Assembly: GCA_938091935.1 (NCBI GenBank)
Contig: CALKNV010000001.1
Coordinates: 143,152 to 207,151, forward strand
DNA: 64,000 bases
Direction of reading: 5' to 3'
Origin: an uncultured Pseudomonadales bacterium
GTDB taxonomy: Bacteria > Pseudomonadota > Gammaproteobacteria > Pseudomonadales > Pseudohongiellaceae
Below are positions 19,829-28,686 of the stretch, piece by piece. A program made the position numbers and the translations under genes. The notes under the pieces are model-generated. The model had not been told where the DNA came from, did no database searches, and worked only from the letters and a program-made list of their open reading frames with translations. Within the stretch, counting starts at the first letter, position 1, and the number at the start of each line of letters is the position of its first letter.

Positions 19829-20446
19829 ATGGCGAAGGGAAAACTGATTATCGTTTCTGCTCCATCGGGTGCAGGAAAAACATCTCTGGTAGCGGCATTG
19901 GTTGCGGATGACGACAGCCTATGTGTCTCTGTGTCACATACCACTCGACCCAAACGCCCTAAGGAAGAAGATGGCGTCAACTATCACTTTACCGACGAAC
20001 AGACCTTTCTGAATATGCTGCAGGACGGTGACTTCCTCGAAAGCGCCGAGGTCTATGGCCATCGCTACGGCACATCGCAAAAGTGGGTCAACGAACAGCT
20101 GGAGAAAGGCCTGGATGTGGTGTTGGAAATTGACTGGCAGGGTGCCGCCCAGATCCGCAATCTCTATCCCGAATCCTGTTACATCTTCATCCTGCCCCCC
20201 TCTTTGGAAACTTTAACCGAGCGACTGCGTCATCGCGCGCAGGACGACGAAGCCATCATCGCCAAGCGCATGGAGGAAGCGCGAACCGTGCTCCAGCACG
20301 TGTGCGAGGCAGACTACATGGTGGTTAACGACGTGTTTGACGTCGCGCTGGCAGATATACGCGCCATCTTGCGCGCCCAGGGGCTCACTGCGACCGCGCA
20401 GCAATACAACCTGGCTGAACTGCTGACCAGCCTGACCCGGGATTAG
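19829..20446 (+). CDS. gmk: Guanylate kinase
   Basis: Gmk phosphorylates GMP/dGMP to GDP/dGDP. The chosen ATG at 19829 (MAKGKLIIVSAPSGAGKTSL) has a GTGAGG ribosome site and gives 205 residues. The ORF-track start at 19787 lies inside yicC. It has the P-loop SAPSGAGKTSL, the GMP-binding HTTRPKRPKEEDGVNYHF and the lid region. Its place before rpoZ and spoT is conserved and links nucleotide supply to (p)ppGpp metabolism. Confidence 0.97.
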   Translation: MAKGKLIIVSAPSGAGKTSLVAALVADDDSLCVSVSHTTRPKRPKEEDGVNYHFTDEQTFLNMLQDGDFLESAEVYGHRYGTSQKWVNEQLEKGLDVVLEIDWQGAAQIRNLYPESCYIFILPPSLETLTERLRHRAQDDEAIIAKRMEEARTVLQHVCEADYMVVNDVFDVALADIRAILRAQGLTATAQQYNLAELLTSLTRD

Positions 20447-20580
20447 CGAATTCCCTGAAATATATGCAATTTTGGCCGGAATTCAGTAGAATGCCCGGTC
20501 TTCAAATTTGGCGCCTTGAAACGCCGGTTTTGACCACCAATGAATAGTGTTAAGGCTGCGGCCTAAATAGGTTATCAGGT

Positions 20581-20868
20581 ATGGCAAGAATCACAGTAGA
20601 AGACTGTCTGGATAAGGTCGACAATCGCTTTGAGCTGGTTATGGTTTCCAGCAAGCGTGCGCGGCAGATTCAAACTGGCGGCAAGGATCCAATGGTTTCG
20701 GTGGATAATGACAAGCCCACCGTGATTGCATTGCGAGAAATAGCTGACGGCCACGTCACCAACGCGATCCTCATTGAGAAGCCCAGCGTCGAGCTGGAGG
20801 AAGTCGAAGAGGAAATGGCAGATGCCGTAGCTGAGCAACAGGACGACAAGCCTACCACCGAAATTTAA
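20581..20868 (+). CDS. rpoZ: RNA polymerase omega subunit
   Basis: Omega assists assembly of RNA polymerase and, in proteobacteria, forms part of a ppGpp site. The 95-residue protein starts [20 protein letters not shown] and has [15 protein letters not shown] and [13 protein letters not shown]. The tail is acidic. A 134-bp spacer separates it from gmk, and spoT follows 27 bp later. Confidence 0.97.
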   Translation: MARITVEDCLDKVDNRFELVMVSSKRARQIQTGGKDPMVSVDNDKPTVIALREIADGHVTNAILIEKPSVELEEVEEEMADAVAEQQDDKPTTEI

Positions 20869-20895
20869 TCCCGCCATCTACCAAGGAGTCGACCC

Positions 20896-23085
20896 ATGCA
20901 AGCCGTAGTTTCTGACAGCATCGACTCTTTGGCTGGGGACCTGTCTTCTTATCTTCAGAACGACCAGGTCAACAACGTCAGACGCGCTTATTTCTATGCG
21001 GAGCAGGCCCATGATGGCCAGTTCCGTCGCAGTGGTGAGCCCTATGTTACTCATCCCCTGGCTGTTGCCGGCATTCTTTGTGAAATGCATATGGACCATC
21101 AATCACTGATGGCTGCCATGTTGCATGATGTGATCGAAGACACCGGCATTACCAAGACCGCAATCAAATCCCAGTTCGGCAACACCGTGGCCGACCTGGT
21201 AGATGGTGTCAGTAAGCTCAATAAAATTACCTTCAGCAGCCGCGCCGAAGCGCAGGCAGAAAACTTTCAGAAAATGGCCATGGCCATGGCTAAAGATCTG
21301 CGGGTGATTCTGGTGAAGATTGCTGACCGCCTGCACAACATGCGGACATTGGAAGTCCTGACTCCGGATAAGCGTCGCCGCATCGCCCGTGAGACTCTGG
21401 ACATCTATGCGCCGATTGCCAATCGCCTTGGCATGAATAATGTGCGGGTTGAATTTGAAGAGCTAGGCTTCGCCGCGCTATACCCAATGCGGGCACGGCG
21501 CATAGAAGCCGCCGTCAAACATGTGCGTGGAAACCGAAAAGAAATAGTCTCCCAGATCCAAACATCACTGGAAGCTTGCCTTGAGCGAGAAGGCTTGCCT
21601 GGACGCACCATCGGTCGCGAGAAGCACCTCTTTAGCATCTACGAGAAGATGCGAGCACAGCGCAAATCGTTTTCCGAGATCATGGATGTCTATGCGTTTC
21701 GCGTCATCGTTGATTCAGTTGACACCTGCTATCGGGTTCTGGGTGCGGTGCACAACCTTTACAAGCCGGTGCCCGGCCGCTTTAAAGACTATATTGCCAT
21801 TCCTAAAGCCAACGGCTATCAGTCATTGCATACTACCTTGTTCGGCATGCACGGCGTGCCCATCGAGATTCAGATTCGCACAGAAGAAATGGAGGCGATG
21901 GCTAACAACGGTATCGCCGCACACTGGCTTTATAAGTCCGGCGATGATCTGCCAACCAACGCCCATATGCGTGCCCGGGAATGGGTGAGCGGTTTGCTGG
22001 AGATGCAACAGCGCGCAGGTAACTCACTGGAATTCATCGAAAACGTTAAGATCGACCTGTTCCCAGATGAAATCTACGTGTTCACGCCTAAGGGTACTAT
22101 TCTTGAATTACCAGTAGGGTCTACGGCGGTAGACTTTGCCTATGCCGTACACACCGACGTTGGGAATTCCTGTGTAGCCTGTCGTATCAGTCGACGCCTG
22201 GCGCCACTGAGTGAGCCACTTCAGAGTGGACAGACAGTCGAGATCATTACCGCACCAGGCACCCAACCAAACCCGGCGTGGTTAAGCTTTGTTATTACTG
22301 GCAAGGCTCGCAGTAATATACGCCACTATCTGAAGCACCAGAAGCACTCCGAGTCCATCGCCCTTGGTCGCCGCTTGCTCAATAAAGCCCTGGCTTCATT
22401 CGGCGCACAGCTGGATTCAGTGCCCAAGGACAACCTTGAAGCGGTGCTGGCACAAACTAATCTGGAATCCGTGGATGAACTGCTAGAAGATATTGGCCTG
22501 GGCAATCGCATGTCCTACATGCTCGCCCAGCGGCTGGCAGCCAATGCTGATAAGCACAGCGAGTCCTCAGAACGCTCCTCCAGCCAGGAAGCCAGCACTC
22601 TCGCTATCCGTGGGTCAGAAGGCATAGTGATGAACTATGCCAAGTGTTGTCATCCAATCCCGGGTGACCCAATAGTCGGACACATTAGCTCGGGCAGGGG
22701 CATGGTGATTCATACTGATGATTGCAATAACATCGCAGATATCAGAGACAATCCGGAAAAGTGTGTGGAAGTAAGCTGGGATCCAAGCGTAGAAGGCGAG
22801 TTTTCCGTCGAGCTTCGAGTCGAGCTGGAAAATCAACGCGGCATAATTGCGACCCTGGCAACGTCAATCACAGGTACTGAAGCTAATATTGAAAAAATCA
22901 GTACAGTAGAACGGGATGCCAGATTCAGTATCGTGAATTTGTCCATTAATGTTAAGAATAGGGTACACCTGGCACGTGTTATGAAGCGTGTGCGTGCTCT
23001 ACCGCCCGTTTCAAAAGTAACGCGCGTGAAAAGTCGCAGGGTGCGAAAAATTATTAAGAATCCAATTGGAGCAATCGGCCACTAA
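20896..23085 (+). CDS. spoT: Bifunctional (p)ppGpp synthetase/hydrolase SpoT
   Basis: SpoT makes and degrades (p)ppGpp. The 729-residue protein has the N-terminal HD hydrolase domain with MAAMLHDVIEDTGITK and KIADRLHNMRTL. The synthetase domain (about residues 240-360, FSEIMDVYAFRVIVD) follows. The TGS domain (VFTPKGTILELPVGSTAVDFAYAVHTD), a helical and zinc-finger-like region (NYAKCCHPIPGDPIVGHIS) and a C-terminal ACT domain complete it. The intact HD motif and the gmk-rpoZ-spoT context support SpoT rather than RelA. The stop overlaps the ridA start (TAATG). Confidence 0.97.
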   Translation: MQAVVSDSIDSLAGDLSSYLQNDQVNNVRRAYFYAEQAHDGQFRRSGEPYVTHPLAVAGILCEMHMDHQSLMAAMLHDVIEDTGITKTAIKSQFGNTVADLVDGVSKLNKITFSSRAEAQAENFQKMAMAMAKDLRVILVKIADRLHNMRTLEVLTPDKRRRIARETLDIYAPIANRLGMNNVRVEFEELGFAALYPMRARRIEAAVKHVRGNRKEIVSQIQTSLEACLEREGLPGRTIGREKHLFSIYEKMRAQRKSFSEIMDVYAFRVIVDSVDTCYRVLGAVHNLYKPVPGRFKDYIAIPKANGYQSLHTTLFGMHGVPIEIQIRTEEMEAMANNGIAAHWLYKSGDDLPTNAHMRAREWVSGLLEMQQRAGNSLEFIENVKIDLFPDEIYVFTPKGTILELPVGSTAVDFAYAVHTDVGNSCVACRISRRLAPLSEPLQSGQTVEIITAPGTQPNPAWLSFVITGKARSNIRHYLKHQKHSESIALGRRLLNKALASFGAQLDSVPKDNLEAVLAQTNLESVDELLEDIGLGNRMSYMLAQRLAANADKHSESSERSSSQEASTLAIRGSEGIVMNYAKCCHPIPGDPIVGHISSGRGMVIHTDDCNNIADIRDNPEKCVEVSWDPSVEGEFSVELRVELENQRGIIATLATSITGTEANIEKISTVERDARFSIVNLSINVKNRVHLARVMKRVRALPPVSKVTRVKSRRVRKIIKNPIGAIGH

Positions 23086-23468
23086 TGAGTGACAAACAAG
23101 CAATTCAAACTTCCGACGCGCCGGCCGCAATTGGCCCGTATTCTCAAGCTATTCGAAGTGGTTCCCTGCTGTTCTGTTCGGGCCAGATTCCTCTGGACCC
23201 GACTACTATGGAAATCGTTTCGCAAGATGTCGCTGATCAGGCTCATCAGGTTTTCCTCAATTTAGCAGCCGTCGCAGAAGCAGCCGGCAGTAGCCTGGAC
23301 GCCGCGGTCAAGCTCACTATTTTCCTGACCGACCTGGATGACTTTGCAGTGGTCAACGAAATCATGTCCAAGTACTTCAAGCAGCCCTATCCGGCTCGGG
23401 CCACCATTCAGGTTTCCGCCTTACCGAAGGCGGCACAGGTAGAAGTCGAAGCGATTCTGGCTCTGTAG
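23085..23468 (+). CDS. ridA: RidA family 2-iminobutanoate/2-iminopropanoate deaminase
   Basis: RidA hydrolyses reactive enamine/imine intermediates released by PLP enzymes. The 127-residue protein has APAAIGPYSQAIRSGSLLFCSGQIPLDP. The catalytic arginine is in the ARATIQVSALPKAAQVEVEAIL C-terminal segment. Its start overlaps the spoT stop by one base. Its presence between spoT and recG is a recurring arrangement. Confidence 0.95.
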   Translation: MSDKQAIQTSDAPAAIGPYSQAIRSGSLLFCSGQIPLDPTTMEIVSQDVADQAHQVFLNLAAVAEAAGSSLDAAVKLTIFLTDLDDFAVVNEIMSKYFKQPYPARATIQVSALPKAAQVEVEAILAL

Positions 23469-23550
23469 CACCACTGTATAAAAACCCATATACTCAGGCT
23501 AACCTGTTACGTCACTTTGCAGTGACAGCACCCGGACACGGACGTGACCG

Positions 23551-25638
23551 ATGGCAAGTCTGAAACTAGATGCCCTGCCTTTGACCTACTTGAAAGGAGT
23601 AGGTCCAGCTCTCGCGAAAAAATTCAAACAGCTCGGCATTTCTTCGGTAGAGGATCTGCTTTTTCACCTGCCGTTGCGCTACGAAGACCGCACCAAGATC
23701 ACGCCCATTCGCCAGGCGCGAATGGGACAGTTAGTGCAGTTGGAAGGAGAGATTGGCAGTAGTTCGATCCAGTTCGGCAGACGGCGCAGCCTGCAGTGCG
23801 TGCTGGTGGACAAGACCGGCATTATTCATCTGCGCTTTTTCCACTTCAGTGCTGCGCAGAAAAATTCACTGGCTGAAGGAACCCGAATACGATGCTATGG
23901 CGAGCCCCGCAGGGGCCGCAGCGGCCTGGAAATCTACCATCCAGAATACCGGGTGCTGCAGCCTGGCCAGGAAGAACCGGTACCCGATACTTTTACAGCG
24001 ATATACCCGACCACCGAGGGCTTGCAGCAGGGGCGCCTGCGCAATGTCATCAATCAGGCGTTACAGCTGTTGGACAAAGCGGACGATCTGCAGGACTTTG
24101 TTCCCGCGCAGTTAATTGAGCAGTTCCAGCTCGCGGGCCTCACCGAGTCCATCAAGTTGATTCACCGGCCGCCTTTGGATGCCCCGCTAGAGTGGATGAA
24201 TTCAGACACCAACCCAGGTGCACAGCGACTGGCATTCGAGGAACTGCTGGCGCACAGGCTATGTATGCGCCAGTTCAAATCCCTGTATGCGCAGAACAAT
24301 GCACCTGCATTCAAACAGGGTGCTGAGCTGACCCAATCCTTTCGCCACAATCTGCCTTTCCGACTCACGTCAGGACAAGAACAGGCATTCGCCGAGATCG
24401 AAGCCGACCTAGGTCGCGAGACTCCCATGCTGAGATTACTGCAGGGGGACGTGGGCTCGGGCAAGACGGTGGTGGCAGCACTGACTGCATTAAAGTGCCT
24501 GGCTAGCGGGTATCAGGTGGCGCTAATGGCCCCTACAGAGATACTGGCGGAGCAGCATTACGACAATTTCAGGTCGTGGTTCGAGCCGCTTGATATAGCG
24601 GTCGGATGGCTTAGCGGGAAAACCAAAGCCGCACAACGTAAGCAAGTGCTTACTAATCTTGAAGATGGCAGCTGTCAGGTGCTGGTGGGAACCCATGCCC
24701 TATTTCAAGATCAGGTGAATTATCGAGCCCTGGGCCTGGTGATCATCGACGAACAGCATCGTTTCGGCGTGCATCAACGCCTGTCGCTGCGAGACAAGGC
24801 CGCGGTGAATAATCTGAGTCCCCACCAGTTAGTTATGACGGCAACTCCAATCCCTCGCACCCTGGCAATGAGCGCCTATGCTGACCTTGATTGCTCAGTA
24901 ATTGCGGAGCTGCCCCCAGGCCGCATGCCTGTGAATACTGCCCTGGTTTCAAACACCCGCCGCGATGAAGTCACCCAGCGTATACAACAAGCCTGCGCGT
25001 CTGGCCACCAGGCTTACTGGGTCTGTACCCTGATTGAAGAATCGGAGCAGCTTCAGGCCCAGGCTGCTGAGGTCACTGCAGAACAGCTGCAAAAGCAGCT
25101 GCCGGAGCTTCGAATCGGCCTTATTCACGGTCGCATGAAAGCCGCTGACAAACAGCGGGTGATGCAGGAATTCAAAGCCGGAAACACGCAGTTATTGGTG
25201 GCAACCACTGTCATCGAAGTCGGTGTGGATGTCCCCAATGCCAGCCTCATGGTAATTGAGAACCCAGAGCGCCTTGGCCTGGCCCAGCTCCACCAGCTCA
25301 GAGGCAGAATTGGCCGCGGCAGCGTGCAGAGCCACTGCATCATGCTCTATCAGACCCCATTATCAGAAAACGGCAAGCAGCGACTCGCGGTCATGCGAGA
25401 AAGCACCGACGGGTTCTATATTGCAGAGAAGGACCTGGAACTCAGGGGGCCTGGCCAAGTGCTAGGGACCCAACAGACTGGATTGATGACATTTCGGGTC
25501 GCAGATATCGGTCGAGATTCTTCTATGCTAGATGATGTAAAGCGGGTTTCTGAGAAGCTCACGGCGGATTATCCAGACGCCGTTGATCCTCTGGTTAATC
25601 GCTGGGTTGGTGAACGTATGCAGTTCGTCAATGTCTAG
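23551..25638 (+). CDS. recG: ATP-dependent DNA helicase RecG
   Basis: RecG remodels stalled forks and Holliday junctions. The 695-residue protein has the N-terminal wedge domain starting LPLTYLKGVGPALAKKFKQLGI. It then has Walker A LLQGDVGSGKTVVAALTAL, the DEQHRFGVHQR box, TATPIPRTLAMSAYADLD and the conserved RGRIGRGSVQSHC and RVADIGRDSSML near the end. It is complete, with an 82-bp spacer after ridA. Confidence 0.97.
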   Translation: MASLKLDALPLTYLKGVGPALAKKFKQLGISSVEDLLFHLPLRYEDRTKITPIRQARMGQLVQLEGEIGSSSIQFGRRRSLQCVLVDKTGIIHLRFFHFSAAQKNSLAEGTRIRCYGEPRRGRSGLEIYHPEYRVLQPGQEEPVPDTFTAIYPTTEGLQQGRLRNVINQALQLLDKADDLQDFVPAQLIEQFQLAGLTESIKLIHRPPLDAPLEWMNSDTNPGAQRLAFEELLAHRLCMRQFKSLYAQNNAPAFKQGAELTQSFRHNLPFRLTSGQEQAFAEIEADLGRETPMLRLLQGDVGSGKTVVAALTALKCLASGYQVALMAPTEILAEQHYDNFRSWFEPLDIAVGWLSGKTKAAQRKQVLTNLEDGSCQVLVGTHALFQDQVNYRALGLVIIDEQHRFGVHQRLSLRDKAAVNNLSPHQLVMTATPIPRTLAMSAYADLDCSVIAELPPGRMPVNTALVSNTRRDEVTQRIQQACASGHQAYWVCTLIEESEQLQAQAAEVTAEQLQKQLPELRIGLIHGRMKAADKQRVMQEFKAGNTQLLVATTVIEVGVDVPNASLMVIENPERLGLAQLHQLRGRIGRGSVQSHCIMLYQTPLSENGKQRLAVMRESTDGFYIAEKDLELRGPGQVLGTQQTGLMTFRVADIGRDSSMLDDVKRVSEKLTADYPDAVDPLVNRWVGERMQFVNV

Positions 25639-26303
25639 GCTGGAATTCATCAGAGTTTTTATCGATTTAACCCCTGGCAACTCCCGTTCTCTTCCCATAC
25701 CGAACCTATAGCGTATGGAAATTGCACCCTGTGGTGGTGCGAAGAAAAAGAGAGGACAACAAATGGAAGCCATTAATCCAAACGACCAAAACAAGCCGCA
25801 TGCGAATCAGCGCTTGTCGGGCCTGAAGGCCTATCCCCATGTTGAATCACTGCACCGCGTTGATTGACCAGGACGAGGTCTGTGATGAGCTCAAAATCAT
25901 CTGCGGCCAGGATGACCCTGAGACTGAAATTCACCAGGTGCCGCGTCTCTTCACGCGATGCATCGCTTGAGCATGAGCCATTCTATGCGGGTAAGAACAG
26001 CGCCTATCCAAATCTTATCTTCATGGCACTATGACTGCTGCGTCAGCATGGAATCGGAGATGCTTCTGAAGAAGAAATATCCAAATTTCTGTAGGAGCGC
26101 TTCGAACAAGATCCGGAAGAGTAGAACGCATAGTCGAAAAAGTGTTGGCGTCTTAAGACGACATCATCGCGATTACGAACAATGTCCCGCCCTTGGCGGC
26201 TCGATGAAAATCAGACGCGCTGCGGCAGCAGAGTGTCTATCATGTCCAAAATCTTTTATGCTACGCGCTTGTTTTCAATTGCTGTATTTTTAGAAGTGCG
26301 TGC
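25639..26303. other. 665-bp spacer between recG and ubiA
   Basis: It holds the decayed gene described separately, a small imperfect hairpin around TTGCACC...GGTGCGAA (about 25721-25743), and a final ~140 bp before ubiA with no recognisable element. No intact ORF with family resemblance is present on either strand. Confidence 0.6.
25763..26160 (+). pseudogene. Decayed protein-coding gene of unknown family
   Basis: A good ribosome site (AGAGGA) precedes an ATG opening MEAINPNDQNKPHANQRLSG, which stops after 34 codons. Protein-like sequence then continues in other frames. Frame 3 gives ALIDQDEVCDELKIICGQDD and then ETEIHQVPRLF before a TGA. Frame 2 has AGKNSAYPNLIFMAL, a stop, LLRQHGIGDASEEEISKFL, a stop and ERFEQDPEE. 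A further frame shift gives ERIVEKVLAS before TAA. The alternating acidic, helical-looking pieces suggest an ancestral gene broken by several indels and stops. I do not recognise the family, and it does not resemble UbiC, which neighbours ubiA elsewhere. Confidence 0.55.
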
Positions 26304-27245
26304 ATGGCAAATGCTTTAACGTCAGCCTGGTCAAAACTAGTCTCTGAATTTCGAACTGGGTTTGTAACCAGATTACGCACCAGGTTTCCCGAATTCTTCG
26401 GCAAACTCCCGGCCTTTGTGCAACTGGCGCGCCTGGACAGGCCTGTTGGCATTCTGTTGCTGCTATGGCCCACTATCAGTGCCCTGTGGATTGCCGCCGA
26501 AGGCTTTCCTAGCCTTTCCTTACTGCTGATATTCAGCCTAGGAACGGCAGTCATGCGTTCCGCAGGCTGCTGCATTAATGACTATGCTGATTACAAAATT
26601 GATGGGCATGTAGACAGAACCGTAAATCGGCCTCTTGCTCGAGGAATCCTTACCCGAAAAGACGCCATAGCGTGTTTTATATTCCTCTCGACTATTGGTT
26701 TTTTCCTGGTATTGCTTACCAACTGGACGACCGTGCTGTTGTCGTTCGGTGCTATCGTCGTTGTTTCTGTCTATCCATTCATGAAGCGGTTTACCAATTT
26801 ACCGCAGGTGGTATTGGGTGTGGCATTTTCATGGGGAATATTAATGGCGTTTACTGCAGCAACGGGTACCGTGCCCGCTGCGGCTATACTGCTTTTTGTC
26901 GCCAATGCTCTTTGGACTATTGCCTACGATACTGAGTACGCAATGGTTGATCGAGAATTCGATAAAGAAATAGGGGTCAAGTCTACCGCGATATTGTTCG
27001 GCGACGCCGACAAGGTGATTATCGCCATGCTGCAGGGTATGTTTGTGTTCGCAATGTTTCTGGCAGGCCAGCGCTTTGATCTAGGCACCGCCTATAACCT
27101 GTCTTTGCTGATTGCCAGCGGGCTGCTTGTTTACCAACAGTACCTGATTCGTGAGCGCACACCAGGCCAATGCTTCAAAGCCTTCCTCAACAATAACTGG
27201 GTAGGCGCCGTAATCTTCGCTGGCATCGCACTTAGCTACCTCTGA
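26304..27245 (+). CDS. ubiA: 4-hydroxybenzoate octaprenyltransferase UbiA
   Basis: UbiA attaches the polyprenyl tail to 4-hydroxybenzoate in ubiquinone synthesis at the inner membrane. The 313-residue protein has about eight membrane segments, a first aspartate-rich motif CCINDYADYKIDGHVDRT and a second YDTEYAMVDREFDKEIGVKSTA. It also has LARLDRPVGILLLLWPT near residue 41. The N-terminus is about 25 residues longer than usual. ubiC, often adjacent, is absent. Confidence 0.95.
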   Translation: MANALTSAWSKLVSEFRTGFVTRLRTRFPEFFGKLPAFVQLARLDRPVGILLLLWPTISALWIAAEGFPSLSLLLIFSLGTAVMRSAGCCINDYADYKIDGHVDRTVNRPLARGILTRKDAIACFIFLSTIGFFLVLLTNWTTVLLSFGAIVVVSVYPFMKRFTNLPQVVLGVAFSWGILMAFTAATGTVPAAAILLFVANALWTIAYDTEYAMVDREFDKEIGVKSTAILFGDADKVIIAMLQGMFVFAMFLAGQRFDLGTAYNLSLLIASGLLVYQQYLIRERTPGQCFKAFLNNNWVGAVIFAGIALSYL

Positions 27246-27272
27246 GCGGCCTGCTCCATTGAACAGGCCGCT
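27245..27272. terminator. Shared hairpin between convergent ubiA and the acyl-CoA dehydrogenase gene
   Basis: AGCGGCCTG and CAGGCCGCT form a perfect 9-bp stem around a 10-nt loop, beginning at the ubiA stop. No long T run follows on either strand, so termination may be weak. Confidence 0.6.
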
Positions 27273-27304
27273 TAGGAAACGAATTCAGCTACTGAGCAAT
27301 GTGC

Positions 27305-28492
27305 TCAGGTAAATGCCTGAATGCCGGTTTGGGCTCGCCCCAAGATAAGCGCGTGAATATCCTGGGTTCCCTCGTAGGTATTGACGACTTCCAGGTTCTG
27401 CGAGTGGCGCATGACCGGATACTCATCAGAAATACCGTTACCCCCCAGCATGTCGCGCGCTTCACGTGCCGCATCCAGCGCTTTCAGACAAGAATTGCGC
27501 TTCAATAGAGAGATAAGTGGCGGTGCGAGTTTGCCTTCATCGCGCAGGCGACAGGCCTGCAGACAACCCTGCAAGCCGAGAGAGATATCGGTCTGCATTT
27601 GCGCCAGCTTTTTCTGAATCAATTGATTTGCAGCCAGGGGCTTGCGGAATTGTTTGCGATCAAGCGTATATTGCAGCGCGGCATGCCAGCAGGTCTCTGC
27701 TGCGCCTAGCGCACCCCAGGCGATGCCAAGGCGAGCTGAATTCAGGCAACTAAAGGGCCCGTTGAGCCCCTGGGCCAGAGGCAGCTTGTTTTCTTCCGGG
27801 ACGAAAACTTCGTCCATTACAATCTCGCCCGTTACCGAAGCGCGCAGGGCAAGCTTGCCTTCTATCTTCGGCGCGCTAAGACCATCCATCCCTTTATCCA
27901 GGATGAACCCTCGGATGACGCCATCGTCGTCCTTGGCCCACACCACGAAAACATCTGCAATCGGGGAGTTGCTGATCCAGTTCTTGGCGCCGGATACACT
28001 GTATCCGCCCGCGACAGATTTGGCTCGGGTAATCATGGAGCCTGGATCGGAGCCATGATCTGGCTCGGTCAGACCGAAACAGCCGATATATTCGCCGGAT
28101 GCGAGCTTTGGCAGGTATTTCGCCTTCTGCTCTTCGCTGCCAAACGCATTGATCGGGTGCATAACCAGACTGGATTGCACAGACATCATGGAGCGGTAGC
28201 CAGAATCAACGGCTTCGATCTCCTTGGCAATGAGGCCGTAGCAAACATAGTTCATGCCGGCACAGTCATAGCCCTCTATCATGGGGCCAAGCAGGCCCAG
28301 TTCCCCCATCTCCCTGAAGATCGCGGGGTCTGTGACTTCGTTGCGATAGGCTTCTTTTACACGCGGGAGCAACTTATTCTGCGCGTACTGCCGTGCGGTA
28401 TCCCGCACCATACGCTCTTCTTCGCTAAGTTGTTCCTCCATGAGGAATGGATCCTGCCAATTAAAAGGCACGTCGTCTTGTCGAACCGACAT
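27305..28492 (-). CDS. gcdH: Glutaryl-CoA dehydrogenase (acyl-CoA dehydrogenase family)
   Basis: GcdH oxidises and decarboxylates glutaryl-CoA to crotonyl-CoA in lysine and tryptophan breakdown, with FAD. The 395-residue protein starts with [21 protein letters not shown]. It has [16 protein letters not shown] at the flavin site and the catalytic glutamate in [19 protein letters not shown], which is the GcdH-type C-terminus. No lysR-type regulator or acetyl-CoA transferase gene lies beside it. It is divergent from uvrD. Confidence 0.9.
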   Translation of the reverse strand: MSVRQDDVPFNWQDPFLMEEQLSEEERMVRDTARQYAQNKLLPRVKEAYRNEVTDPAIFREMGELGLLGPMIEGYDCAGMNYVCYGLIAKEIEAVDSGYRSMMSVQSSLVMHPINAFGSEEQKAKYLPKLASGEYIGCFGLTEPDHGSDPGSMITRAKSVAGGYSVSGAKNWISNSPIADVFVVWAKDDDGVIRGFILDKGMDGLSAPKIEGKLALRASVTGEIVMDEVFVPEENKLPLAQGLNGPFSCLNSARLGIAWGALGAAETCWHAALQYTLDRKQFRKPLAANQLIQKKLAQMQTDISLGLQGCLQACRLRDEGKLAPPLISLLKRNSCLKALDAAREARDMLGGNGISDEYPVMRHSQNLEVVNTYEGTQDIHALILGRAQTGIQAFT

Positions 28493-28518
28493 TCTGCTCT
28501 CCTGCGAGTTAATGATTG

Positions 28519-28539
28519 GCCCGGCGGCAAACGCCGGGC
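28519..28539 (-). other. GC-rich hairpin in the leader of gcdH
   Basis: GCCCGGCG-GCAAA-CGCCGGGC is a perfect 8-bp stem with a 5-nt loop, 27 bp before the gcdH start. It lacks a T run, so it may be an mRNA leader structure rather than a terminator. Confidence 0.45.
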
Positions 28540-28686
28540 GCAGTATTCTAGCAAATTAGCAGCTTCTTCACGAAGTCTGTATCCCCATGAATCTGACAAG
28601 AGCGCACCAGAGTTTACTCGCTAAATTGCCCGTTTTAGGGCCTTTTTCCGGGACGCCGAATCGTGGAGAAGTTAGAATACGCCGCC

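Noticed and set aside
28550-28686. LexA (SOS) box before uvrD
   Set aside because: CTG and CAG triplets occur, but not with the required 10-bp spacing.
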